DNA of 64,000 nt. It comes from Typha latifolia. Lineage: Eukaryota > Streptophyta > Magnoliopsida > Poales > Typhaceae. Numbering within the stretch: the stretch's first letter is position 1; each line of letters opens with the position of its first letter. This document shows positions 36,301 through 48,002 of this stretch, piece after piece. Under the pieces are notes generated by a model that did not search any database, was not told the origin of the DNA, and saw only the letters and a list, made by a program, of their open reading frames with translations. Both the position numbers and the translations under genes were made by a program. The stretch spans positions 1,178,001 to 1,242,000 of the forward strand of contig CM034106.1 of assembly GCA_019914945.1 (NCBI GenBank), written 5' to 3'.

Positions 36301-38283
36301 CATGTTGAGTCCCTCCAGAACCCCTTCCCAGGAATACATAAATTACAGTTTTACTGTGACTGACATTAAAATTATAGATATATAAAATTATAAACCACAC
36401 TTCATAATCTCTCTAGGTTGTATCCTTCTTTAGTTTCCCCCAGTTCCACCAGTGTTCTCTTCTTCCATGTGGAGCATCTAATAATATACAAGTTTCTGAA
36501 CTTGTTTTAAAGCATAGTCAAATCATAGTATAGCATATACACTTTGGAACACTGGAACTACGGACAAGACTATGCAAATACGAAATAATGGGATCAAATG
36601 TGCAATGTAGGCTAACGTACTTAAAGAGATATCCAGCTCTCAGTTTGAATTAATTGTGATTCCTCTTCCTTTGGCAGGGTTTGAGTTCTACCAATGTGAA
36701 GAATTTACTATGTCTAACAATCATGTACTGCTAGTGACTAATATAAAGCACCTTCATGAGGAAAATTAACAAAGATTCAGCATTGAAGTTGCACCTCGTT
36801 AACACTTTGACTTAAAACTAGTTGTGCATGATGGGAACATTTAAACTCATCCTTTTGGCTGATGTGTAACACAGCGACCAAATAACACTACCCATTTATG
36901 CTGTCCATGCAAAATTACATGATATAGTCATTCCTACGGTCAAGCCATATAGCTCATATTTAGTTTGCAATACCTTATAAAGGTGGAACAAACAATCATT
37001 GATTGTAGTTTCTTGCATTCATCTTCTCAAATCTCAATATGTTGCACTGACTCAATAACCATCAAGTTTTTCTTTCTAGCATGGAACTTTTTAACCAGAA
37101 TTATCTATTTCCTGAATAAAATAAGCTGCCGGAATGCTAATAAATTGCAAATAAAAATATCTGGTTATCATGATGGACATTTGGATATCGACTGCGATAA
37201 AATCATGAAAGCATGCATGCCAAGATGATTTAAGGACATCTATGGGAAGAGATGAAAGACCATCCCAACCACTAAAAGTCATTAGAACCAAGACCAAAAT
37301 GGGACAGGGAAAAAGAATCTATTGTCAAGATATCTAACATAAGATAGAATAAAAAGAAATGGGGATCCAAATGTGGTGGACACTACAATTAATTCGCTTA
37401 TTGACAATACAAAACTCAAGCAGCTGCCATTTTGTCTGTCAGCTGCTTTATAATGGTCAAAATAGATGTATTCCCAAAAATATTTAGCACTATTCTGTCC
37501 CTTACATTGTATCTAGTGTTAAGTTGAGTAGATCTGATAAAATTTAAAAAGATGGACCTAATGAACTGATGGGGGAAAACAGGAAAAGTATATCTACAGA
37601 AGGGTGGGATAACCTCCATACAAGCATCCAAAGGTGGATCATCTAGAAGGTTTAGAGAAGGTGATAACTCAGGAGTGCAATTGAGTTTTTTTATTCTTAA
37701 ATAATAACTGTGGCTTAAAACTGAAAAGGACAAAAAAAATAACTAAGGAATCCTCCTATCTGATATTCTAAAATTGCAAGTCTTTTCCAACCTTGGCAAT
37801 TATGAATTACCATCTTATATACCTTCTGTCTTCCACTACTTTCCTAATTTTCATATTCAATCTAAGAAAGGGCTGCAGAAAATTTACAAGGAAACAGTAA
37901 AATTAGGTGGTTTAGGTGGAAAAATATGAAAATGATGGAACATGAAATGCCTAGGTGCTAATTTCGGCAAATGAGATAAATCATTGCTCACTGAAGCAGG
38001 TCTATAAGAGATGCAGGTGCCAAAAGGACGATGGGATGGTTATGAAACCAAAAAAGAGGCAAACTGTAATAGTCTGTTCTAGATCCTAGCACGAGTTGAG
38101 ATAGTTCAGGAGGGATCAACATGCTACCTCTTAACCAATGTAAGCATGGCCTAAGATATGAATAGAACGGCACGTAGAAAAAAATGAGGATCGCAAACAT
38201 CTTCTATTGAAAAAACTAACACTAGAAACACAAGGTAAATATCTAGAAAGGTGCTCTCGAAGATTTTTCTTTTTCCTGTTTTT
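32276..38283. other. Gene-free stretch between AFR and MOZART1
   Basis: No confident exon was seen. The first few hundred bases are probably the AFR 3' UTR, and the right part could include 3' UTR or a 3' UTR intron of MZT1 (minus strand). It holds a long (AT)n run (33278-33320), a CT run near 33433-33450, a GAA-rich patch near 33520-33550, and a short direct repeat CACCTGTGGCTT near 34586 and 34671. Confidence 0.5.
33278..33320. repeat. (AT)n microsatellite
   Basis: About 21 uninterrupted AT units. They form a self-complementary tract likely to be highly polymorphic. Confidence 0.95.
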
Positions 38284-38313
38284 TTCTTTTTCCTGTTGAA
38301 ACAGGAAAAAGAA
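38284..38313. repeat. 30-bp near-perfect palindrome with a duplicated left arm
   Basis: TTCTTTTTCCTGTT (38284-38297) is followed by GA and then its exact reverse complement (38300-38313). The left arm is also present as a direct copy just upstream (about 38264-38282). It could form a strong hairpin in RNA or single-stranded DNA. Confidence 0.85.
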
Positions 38314-38931
38314 CACATAAGTACAGAAAAGCACAAGCTAAACATATCTCTTCCTATAGCATTGTTGAATGAAACAACAATTTGGCAACCAGAATTAACC
38401 AGTAGATAATTTCTGATTGAAAATCATAGATAATTACTAGCCTCGGCTCCTCAAGTTACATCTTGCCATCTGTCGTCCTTATTAGAGATAGATATTCAAA
38501 CATTTTGATGTACCTAAACATTTATTTAGCATTTTTCTTAAGAACATGAAACAATTGCAAGGCAATTATTGAAAGTGATTGAACCAAGGAACGATGCCCA
38601 TAACATTTGTTCTAATTATTTGTTTTTCTAAACAGAAAATAATTCTATCTACACTACAAATGCACCCAAAGCAACTTTGTTTCGCTAAAAGCAAGATTAC
38701 TCATCAGCCATTTGCTATACTTAGAAATATATAAAGAAAAGAACAAACGCACAATATCATATAGCTTACAGGTAACGAAACAAGAAAGAGAGCAGTACCC
38801 ATTAACGAAAATCGATAGGTCCACATACTAAACCTAGAAAGACGCCAACTTTAACAGTTGATGGGATCGAGATCCTTCAACTCAGAGAAACAAATCTTTC
38901 GACGGAATAGAGCAGAGTCGGGCGATTACCG

Positions 38932-39159
38932 CTAGGATTGGTGAATATTTGAGAAAACTGACGAGGAATTGGTCGAGTTAGTAGCGGGAGGGGAGAGCTC
39001 GCGGACGAGAGCGGCGAGTGCCTCGGGATTCACGCCGCGGTCGCAGAGGGCGACGAGGAGGGAGAGGGTATGGCGATCGAGCCCGGTGTCGAGGATTTGG
39101 GACATCTTGAAGGCTAATTCCAGCGACTCCTTCGCGTTCCTCGTCGCCTCCGGCTCCAT
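38932..39159 (-). CDS. MZT1 (GIP1): Mitotic-spindle organising protein 1 (MOZART1 / GIP1)
   Basis: A small 75-aa helical protein that binds GCP3 and recruits gamma-tubulin ring complexes for microtubule nucleation at the nuclear envelope and spindle. The sequence starts MEPEATRNAKESLELAFKMS and continues ILDTGLDRHTLSLLVALCD then GVNPEALAALVREL, a near-exact match in pattern to plant GIP1/GIP2 (about 70 aa). The Thr/Ser/Asn-rich tail is typical and variable. An in-frame ATG at 39192 would add 11 residues (MHAKSRGEREE), but the family start is the ATG at 39159. Just past the TAG stop the sequence GCG|GTAATC could act as a donor for a 3' UTR intron. The gene is convergent with AFR. Confidence 0.93.
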   Translation of the reverse strand: MEPEATRNAKESLELAFKMSQILDTGLDRHTLSLLVALCDRGVNPEALAALVRELSPPATNSTNSSSVFSNIHQS

Positions 39160-39219
39160 CTCCTCCCTTTCGCCGCGGGATTTCGCGTGCAATGCTTTCG
39201 GAGTGACGGCTCAAACTTA

Positions 39220-41053
39220 GGTTCGGTCCGAGTAGTAAAGGAGATTCAACGATTTATTTGCATTTCACACCCTGCATTACGTGTTTATTGCAGTTCACAT
39301 CCTTTTTGCACTAATTTAATTCGACCTTGATTTTCCTTAAATCACAGAAAGCCCCCTACTTAGGGTGCGTTTTGAAAACTCGACACATGACGTAGGTTCT
39401 GAAATGAAAAAGGAAAAATAATCCCACGAATGGTAGTTCTTCAACATACATAGGTGATATGCATGGAAAGTAGTCTAATATCCGTGTTTCTCCGGTGTAA
39501 TATGATTGGCAAATTATTTAGTAAGAAATATTAATTTTTCTCTCCTAATCGAACCGTTAAGATTAAATGATACTAAATAAAATTAACCGAAAGTACTCCT
39601 AGTATCAATCGAAAGTACCGATTACTTTTCTAAATTATAAGGGTAAATTAGTCATATTTTATTTCTCTCTTAGCTATCCATATTTTTTTATAAAAAATAA
39701 AGATAATAATAAATTGGTAGAAGTTGACACTCCAATTATTAAGAAAATGGGTTATAAGGATAAGCAATAAGAAAATATTTAAATTCTAATTTTTTTTTAT
39801 CAATTAATCTAGCCGTATATGTAAAATGTTTATATACCCTTTAACTTATTCTGATAAAAATTATTTTTAATAACTAATTAGTTAGTATCGAATTATTACT
39901 TTATGTAATTATGTCTAAAATTACTTTAAATTTAGGGAAACTTGTATATAATACCTTGCGTTACAACGTAATTATAGTTTACACCATACATTTTCACTAT
40001 TTACAAATCGAGCCCTCTGATTTAGCAAATATATACAGAAAATATTTTGTATTAGATTTGAACTAACATCGTTAGAATATTTTGTTAACTAGAGATAATT
40101 TTTTAAATAACTAGAATGCCCTTAGTATGACTTGGTTGATAGTATTTTCATAATTTTTTTAATTTAGTTAACTTAACTCAGAGATTTAGTTAAGTTTAAT
40201 TAACTGATCTAACAGTAGGGTGTTTTCTGTATATATTTGTTAAATCATAGAGCTCGATTTACAAATGGTAAAAATATAGGGCGTAAACTACAATTTCATT
40301 TAAAAAATGATGTTATATGCAAATTTTCCTTAATTTTAAAAAGTCTTAAACCTGTCTCCATACTTATGATTAAAATATAGCCATTAACTTAAGTGAACGA
40401 TGCTAAAATGACCAAAATACCCTATAATGTTTGATAGATAAAACATAGACCGATTTGAGATAATGCTGCTAAATATCTAAAAGAGTCATGATGCTCAGTT
40501 AAATTTAACATAAAAATTAACAGTCATGCTTTAGTCATAAGTACAAAGACTAGTTTGAGATATCTTAGAATATAAAAAGGTAAAGTAATTTTGGGCACAA
40601 GTATTTAACCTTATTTTTAAACTGTAGCGTTGAATATTTGTAAAGTTTTGGACAAAATTTCTAACTTTGAAGGCAGATAAGAAAACAATGTTTATTGACT
40701 AAAATGATGCATGCTGATTATCATTCCAAACCGAAGTCAATCAATTGTTGGTCCTGTCTCTGGTTTATGCAGTCATTGCTCATAATTCTGCTCTAATATT
40801 TCGACGAATTGCATGATTCACTGTCGGAGAGCATCCTTCCATGCATAAAAAACAATGAACTGGAATGCTGGTAATGTACAGAAAAGATATTAAACTGCAG
40901 TTGTCTTGTTATTGCATCATTAAGTGGCTGCTGTGAAACATCAAAGTTACATGTAAGGGGGAAAAAAAGCCTTGTTAAGGTTCATATTCTCGCCATCAAA
41001 TCAAAGAAAAAGAGGTTTTATAGAGCTTCTTTTTATCTATAGATATCTACAGA
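39220..41053. other. Gene-free stretch between MOZART1 and CIPK21
   Basis: The left end is MOZART1 upstream DNA and the right end is CIPK21 3' UTR. The rest is AT-rich with no recognisable exon, RNA gene or mobile element. Confidence 0.55.
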
Positions 41054-43766
41054 TCAACAAGATTTACATGGAGCCTGTGACAGGAGATTGCGGTCAGTAG
41101 GAAGTAGGTCTTCATAGGCAAAATGCCTCAGAACTTTCTTGCCATCTCTCTCTATCGCTGCATCCTTCGGTGGAAAAGCGAAGAAAACTATAGTTTAGAA
41201 GCCAATTATTGTGTATCCATGTAATCTTATTCACTTACTTTTGACTCTTTGTCATCATTTTTATCATGCAAGCTTCCCTGAAAATCTGATGGGGGATTTT
41301 CCTTCAGCAAACTTGATAAACTTTTGCAGAACTGTTATCATAGTCATATCAGTAAAACAAAATTTGAATTGCTTATTGGATTGAGCTAAACATGATGTAA
41401 ATTACCTCTTTGTATGTTCTCAGATCCCCTGTCGACTTCGATATTTCAATGACGCAGTGAATCGGTGTCACTTCAATCACCTGAACTTTCTAGCCATCAG
41501 AAAGACCTCTAAAGAAGCAAGACTTGATTGAGGTATGTTGCTAATTGTTAAAGTTTTACCTCTGCTGAAAGAGTAAAATCTGATCTACTTCTTGTCAACC
41601 TTTTATTTTCATGAAGCTTGACCTGAAACATTGAAAAAGAAACGAAACATTATATATCGATACTGCAGATTGTGTAAAGTTTATCATCTACCAAATTGTA
41701 CCTTGGAATTGTTCATCCTCTTAACTGATAGGCTTACATCCTTTGCAGCAACCTCGATTTTTTTTAGTGTCTCATCTACTGAATGCACAGAACCAAGTTT
41801 CGTTTTCTGTTTGCCATTGATTTGACAAAATTAGCTTACAATAGAAAATGATAGAGATAAAAGTCGAAATCGGAATTTGAAATACCTGCTCCTGAAAAAG
41901 ACCAGACAAATCTAGGTCAGTGGACATTGCTATAAGTTGGAAAGCGTTGATAAACCTCTCGGATTTTCCATTTTCTGTCTGGCTTGTTATCTCCTACAAA
42001 TTCATCTAGGTTGAGATTTTTATATTTGTTTCTTAATGGCTAGAAAAAAAAAATGGAGGAAAGCTATGTATCATAGAAAGAAAAATAATATTAGTACTTA
42101 CAGTAATCCTTTCAAGTGTTTTATTGATATCATCTGCATCATCATTTTCATCATTTTCAATTGCAAACAAAGGCTTGTAATCCTCTCGAAACCATCCATC
42201 ATCGAGAATCTCTGCTATTGTAGCCCGCTATTGTGAGAAAGAATGTAAGCTTCTTTCTTAACTAAAGAGATGCATCGTTTTCCTATTGAAAAAAATAAAT
42301 CTCATGAAGCTGGAAGTATACTTCAAAGGGATTTCAGAAGGTACCCTGATAGGAAATGGATCCAAAATCCTGGAAATAAGCTTCCTTTGCGGGGCAGTGA
42401 ACCATTCCGGGTATGTATATTCTGCTCGAGAAATCTTTACAGAATGTAATAATAATAATCATAATTAGATAAACTTCATGGTGGTTAAGTAATTATTCAG
42501 TAAAATCACAACACCTCTATTGAAAAGTATACCTTCCTGTACAGGTTCATTAGGCTGCGATCATCGAATGGTAGATAACCAGCAAGCAGTTCGAAAAGAA
42601 TCACACCGCAAGACCATAAATCAGCAGCTGCGCCCTCATAATTCTTATGGACAATCACCTAGCAGCCAATTTCCCAAATTATGTTAAAACCTGACATGCC
42701 TTTGTTTCATTAGATTTTTTTTTCTTATTTTTTACTGCTGAAACTCAAGAATAATTAACATAGTAAGGAACCTATTCATACCTCAGGAGCCACATAACTT
42801 GGTGAGCCACAAGCAGTCGAGAGAAGGCCCCCAGGCTGCATTCATATTATCAAATGAGTTGCGTTTCGAAATCTTTTGATTATGATAAGTTAGAACAGAT
42901 TATCACCTTTCGCAACACGCTGAGGCCAAAATCAGATACCTTTAGATTCCCCTTGTTATCCAATAGCAAGTTCTCTGGCTGTTCATATCATCACAACCAA
43001 GAATCCAATATTAGAGTTATACAATCCCTATTTAATTTAAAGGTACTAGTACTAGAAGAAGAAGGAAGCAATAGATATCACTGCATGTATAAAGAGTCTG
43101 GCCTTGAGATCTCTATGGTAGACTCCTCTGGCATGACAGTAGTCGACAGCATCAATCAACTGCTGGAAGTATTTCCTTGCTTCTCTCTCATCTAATTTCT
43201 GAAGGTAACTCTGCAAGAAGATATAAGAGGATATTTGAGAACCAATTCGATATAAAAATCGAAACTAAAACCATTGGTAATTAATTGTCAATATAGATCA
43301 TACTAGCTTGTCAGAGAGCTGTCCACCAGAGACATACTCCATAACTATATATATCTTCGTCTTCGTTGCGATCACCTGAATGATTAGGTGAAGTAAGAAA
43401 CCAAATCCATGAGAATTGAACTAATTCAAGCATGCAACTATGGATTTTGATCAAGAACCTCATATATCGTCACAATGTTAGGATGACTCAGAAGACTCAT
43501 TGTGCTGATCTCCCTCTCTACCTGAAAGGAAAATGGATCAAATAACCTGACAATTATAATATACAATACAATTTGTAACTCAAGAATGCTTTGAGCTGGT
43601 TCACCTGATACATCATATTATTCTGCACAACCATCTTCTTGTCGATGATCTTAATTGCGACGTTCTTCCCGGTCTCGATGTTTACCGCCAACTTGACCTT
43701 GGCGAAGGTGCCCTCACCAATGGTTCGGCCGAGATGGTACTTACCTACGCTTGTCGAGAAGCCCAT
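41054..43766 (-). CDS. CIPK21: CBL-interacting protein kinase (CIPK21-like, SnRK3)
   Basis: A Ser/Thr kinase activated by calcineurin-B-like calcium sensors; CIPK21 relatives act in osmotic and salt responses. I read 15 exons: 43605-43766, 43459-43521, 43304-43375, 43103-43210, 42907-42978, 42782-42835, 42533-42658, 42345-42434, 42102-42227, 41886-41993, 41702-41806, 41560-41622, 41406-41480, 41239-41331, 41054-41164. Each is a whole number of codons; total 475 aa. Kinase signatures are [16 protein letters not shown] (131-135), PENLLLD, DFG (151-153) and APE (175-177). The CBL-binding NAF/FISL motif is [11 protein letters not shown] (305-315), followed by DLDLSGLF. The regulatory tail has [18 protein letters not shown]. 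It resembles Arabidopsis CIPK21 closely and belongs to the intron-rich CIPK clade. Exon 4 ends at a GC donor rather than GT. The last exon is tentative: reading through its intron adds VSE and stops. An upstream in-frame ATG at 43811 is less likely. Confidence 0.93.
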
Positions 43767-44658
43767 CTCTCTTCTCCTCACTAAACTAAGGTGGTAGTGA
43801 CAATGAGACATTGGCTACGTGATCTCAGAGCCAGACGGATTGAATTGGTGCTAAATCTCATCGGAGATATCAACGCAGAGGACAACCTCTCTTTCATCTC
43901 ACCCCCTCCAAGATAAGGGAGAAGATGGATGGTACTCCTCAACTGCTTCATAGAATTGGACTGAGGCATTATAAAGGAGGAAACCCATGAGAGCAAAGAG
44001 ATGAGTGGTTCATGTTAAACAAGCTCAGCATTATGGAACGTGAGCAAGAAGAAAAGAAGAGGTAAGTTGAGAACAGAGGAAACAGTGGAGGAGGAGAAAA
44101 GAGAGAGTTAGTTGAAAGGGGGGAGAGCTTTGAAACGTGATTTGAATGGAAGGTATCTCTACTCCTCGTTTGCTATTAGTACCCAGAAAAGTCCCCATAA
44201 TTAGATAAACAAATGAATTGGGATTAACTTTATACTTATTTAGTGTGGGTTAATCCTTTTCCCGGAGGTCAGTTTAGTCTGGGGGCACTATTAAATCGAT
44301 ACATTGACGAACACCCAATAATATATCTATTAGCTCTAAGCTCACACCAAACTCGGCCCATATAATTTTACAAATATTTTTACAAACCATGAATTCTACG
44401 CCCTCTGTAGAATGTAACTATTAATCATTAGATGAACTATGGTGTAAATAATAACATATGGCTGGAAGGTTTAATTCTATAAGATGGAAATGCCACATTT
44501 TTTTTTCAGAGGATGGTAGACACGTGAATTTAACCTAACACAAAGTGATTACTTCTCAACGGGAATATATATATATATATATAAATTATTGTGGAGTGAT
44601 CACTAGTAACTTAGTTTATTCTAAAATTGAGAAGAAAAGTAGAAGAAGAAGAACATAA

Positions 44659-44703
<45 letters not shown>

Positions 44704-46132
44704 GGTACATTACACCTGTCACTAGCTTGAAACAATAATGGAAGTATGCGGTCAGCCGTATAAATCTTAGCCCCGTAAATATATACGTTGGAAGAGTACA
44801 TGCATGCACGTTTAAGGCATCCAAATTAATTGATTTGCATGTTGGAATTTAGTTATTTCCATAATATTTGCTGCTATTTGACCCCCTTTTCTATAAATTA
44901 GTACAGATATAATACTCTCCAACTCTTATGGTCCACAGTGCTTGTGGTCTTTATTTGTTTTAGGCTGTGTAGTTGAATGGTAGTTCTTTGGATAAACAAT
45001 TTATATTTAATGACTAACACAGTGGAGGTATCAACTATCGTTAGTATCACTTTCACCCTAAAAATAGAATAAATATATCCCATAAAATTTCTAAAAAAAA
45101 TAACAAACTAATTAGATGGACAAAATAGTTGACTTTGGTTTAACTTACACTATTAAGTTTCCAATTTTTTTTTTTTTGCAAAATAAAAAATATTTATTTT
45201 TCTCCTTAATTTCTTGGGAAAGTTTAGCTCCAACACAATTTATGATTCATGCATGAGTGATGTTATCCAGCTACAACCACTTCTACCTTTTACTCCCATG
45301 GTCGTAATCCTTGGTGGCGAGTTGGTACTTGAATGCTTGGAGGCAAATGAATCTTATCTCTAGTGTCACATGATCAGTATGAGCTTAATTAATCCTTATA
45401 GAACTCGTTTTATTCTTCTTAAAAATGTGGGTCGTAAACTTATAGCTCCGAACCTTCCTTCTTTGTTTTGTATACTCTAAAATGACGTAAATGGTTCATT
45501 ATTGCACAACATCTGATAACTAAAGGTGAAAGTTCTATGTCCAACCCCATACAACACTCAATAATTGAGTCCATAAGATAAAATTATAGGGAGTGTATCA
45601 AAGGCAGAAGGAATACAATCATGTTCAAATTGAAAGTTTAAAGACTATAAATATTCTTGAAGATTTTCAAGTAAATATATAATGTGAAGGAGCAAGAGAA
45701 GAAGAGATGGTCAAATTGATTCCAAGTTTGTTGCACATAAAACACAGATTGGGTCTTCAGTTCAACATTTTCTTTTCATGATAGTCTTTGGCATGTATTC
45801 TTCTTAATATAAAGATTTTGATCTTTGAACGAATTTTTCTAATTTCTAAATAGCAGCCAGCCATTGAAGATGATTAACTCCTCCAAAATGAATGATTTAA
45901 ATCTTAATTAATCACCTCATTGTATTCATATATATCTTTTAAGATTTGCAACTCTGTAGGCTAAGTGGGTCGGAGCTGGCTCTCCAAATTATGATGCCCA
46001 AGATGCTATAATCCTATACATTATATACTTTCACAATTTTAAATTTATAGGCTTCTCGAAAAGCCCATGAGTCCATGAGCCGCTTGTAAGTAGCCCAGTC
46101 TATGAGCACCAATACTTAGGGAGTTAGGGCCT
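43767..46132. other. Gene-free stretch upstream of CIPK21
   Basis: The first few hundred bases are the CIPK21 leader and promoter, with no clear TATA box (a TTTATAAT-like word lies near 43972 on the minus strand). The rest is AT-rich without recognisable exons. It includes an (AT)n tract at 44562-44582 and a longer one at 44660-44697. Confidence 0.5.
44660..44697. repeat. (AT)n microsatellite
   Basis: About 19 uninterrupted TA/AT units immediately after an AGA-rich run. Confidence 0.95.
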
Positions 46133-46511
46133 TAGGGGTGAAAATGAGTTGGATTAAATTCGACTTGATTTGAATTTTGTCGATATGGGTTGAGATTTTT
46201 TTATCCGTCTTAGTACCTGAATATTCTATGCCGATAGGCTCAAGAATCAATGTTTGTATATCATTTAGTTTAAAATATTATGCAAATAGTGATGTGGTGT
46301 ACAATACTTTTTTATATTTTTATATGAACCTCTAATTTAATTTTCATATATATATATATAAGGATTTTTTAAGAAAATATGTATATATATTAAGACTATA
46401 GATTTTAGTTATTACATTACAAGTTCTTATAGATTCAGATAATAAGAATAAATATAGCGGATATGTTGTACTTAGTACACTATCCGATTTGTATCTAATC
46501 TGTTTTCACCC
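46133..46511. mobile_element. Possible hAT-type MITE
   Basis: The left end TAGGGGTGAAAA (46133-46144) is mirrored by GTTTTCACCC at 46502-46511, giving an inverted terminal match of about 9 bases around an AT-rich interior of about 360 bp. TAGGGGTGAAAA-like ends are characteristic of hAT elements. No coding sequence or clean target duplication was seen. A similar right end occurs at 18145-18154. Confidence 0.35.
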
Positions 46512-47828
46512 GAAACCTCTACGCATGTAGTCATATTACATAAGAGTGAATCATCCGCATAACCTTCTTCAAATGCTACTGATGAATAGAATAATCTAAG
46601 TAAGAAAGGTAAACAAGTAATATAAAAGAGGATGGTGAGTATCAGAAGAGGTAAAATACTAAAATGTAATGCATTTCGCAATGCTCTTATACTAGCAAAA
46701 TTGCCAGGTGCGACATTATACTCATTGATAGCATTAACCCGGATTCATTTCGAAGGAAGAAGTTCTCTTTCCAATGAACCTTGTTCTTGACCATGGGCCA
46801 TGGGCCCATGGCTGAGTTTGGTTCGGATCTAAATCCGGGGCTCACCCGACCCGCGGCGTCCTTTGCTTAGTACCAAGAGGCAAAAAGCCAACGCGCAACT
46901 CATTGCCAAAATGGTGGTCCCCACCGCACCACTTCTCGTGTCAATAGCTCCCAACTGTCCAACTCGCAGGCGGGCCCCACTCACATGGTGACTCCCGACC
47001 TCCACCTTTACGCCCTCCCTCGCACTTGCTACAATACGCATCGCTCCACACCAATCCAACCGTGAGTTCTTCCACTCACACGTTTCCAATACACGCGAGA
47101 TATTGAAACGTGGCGAGGAACAAAGGCGGCGGAGGCTCGTCGAGCTCCATCATCTAAGGGAAACGCAGTGGCCAGTGGGGGAGGGGGAATGTGCTGACGG
47201 CCGTGCCGTCAGACGACGGGGGTAAAATTCCCAACTCACCCCCTCTACAAGGACGGATTGGAGGGACGACCAGTTGTCCTTATCCGAGTGGTGCAGGGTC
47301 ACGAAGGTCTCGATCGATTTGGGTCAAGATTCTCCGCGCGGGTAGAGCTCACACGCTAGGAGTCGATAAGATCACGGGCGACTTCGCTTTCCCTGAGACT
47401 AAAACCCAAAACGCGATAAGACCCTAATTAAATACCGAAAGTTTTGCAAGAAAAGAGCACTCAAAAATTTACTTTTGCAAAGTTTTTAGGTTAAGTGGTA
47501 ACGCTTAATTGGACGCCGTCAGGCATATAGATATATATAAAGCCGTTATTTGTCCGATCCTACTTAAACAAATTGTAGTTAATTTCTTCTGGTCGGATAA
47601 ACTTATAGACTTAGGACAACGCATGAAGGATAAATTTGTTTCATTCTGCTTACGGTTTCTTTTCCCACGCTTAAGCTTAACCATAATGTTAAAAAAAAGT
47701 GTTACTTGGCTGCTTAGTTGGGAGGGGATCCGACGTGGGAAAAGACTATAGGACAGTCTATCCGATGGCAAATCTGCAAATTTCACTACTACGAATAATT
47801 TTCTAGCTTTCCGTGGCTAAGAACGGTC
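46512..47828. other. Gene-free stretch upstream of the CONSTANS-like gene
   Basis: Includes a GC-richer segment (about 46830-47400) with short open frames on both strands but no recognisable domain, then AT-rich DNA. I could not assign a feature. The final 200 bases are presumably promoter of the gene at 48003. Confidence 0.5.
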
Positions 47829-47834
47829 CACGTG
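47829..47834. promoter_or_regulatory. G-box / ABRE-like element upstream of the CONSTANS-like gene
   Basis: CCACGTGTC contains CACGTG, 169 bases upstream of the ATG at 48003. This is a typical position for a bZIP/bHLH site in a light- or ABA-responsive promoter. Its function is inferred. Confidence 0.5.
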
Positions 47835-47931
47835 TCCCAGAGTCTTCGTCACCAAAACCCCATTTGGTACTCCTCTCTCGTACTCAGTTCCTCTTCAATT
47901 CCCACTCGCTCACATCAGAGAAGAGAAAAGC

Positions 47932-47990
47932 GAGAGAGAGAGAGAGAGAGAGAGAAGAAGAAGAAGAAGAAGAAGAAGAAGAAGAAGAGA
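47932..47990 (+). repeat. Compound (GA)n(GAA)n microsatellite in the CONSTANS-like leader
   Basis: About 11 GA units run into about 12 GAA units ending 12 bases before the ATG. The likely 5' UTR is therefore almost pure purine. Confidence 0.9.
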
Positions 47991-48002
47991 GCGTGTATTG
48001 TT

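Noticed and set aside
46829..47089. 86-codon minus-strand frame in the GC-richer patch
   Set aside because: No family match and no splice or promoter support; GC-rich DNA favours chance open frames.
47509..47786. 80- and 93-codon frames with hydrophobic and basic stretches before the CONSTANS-like gene
   Set aside because: No conserved motif, both strands are open at similar length, and there is no gene context.
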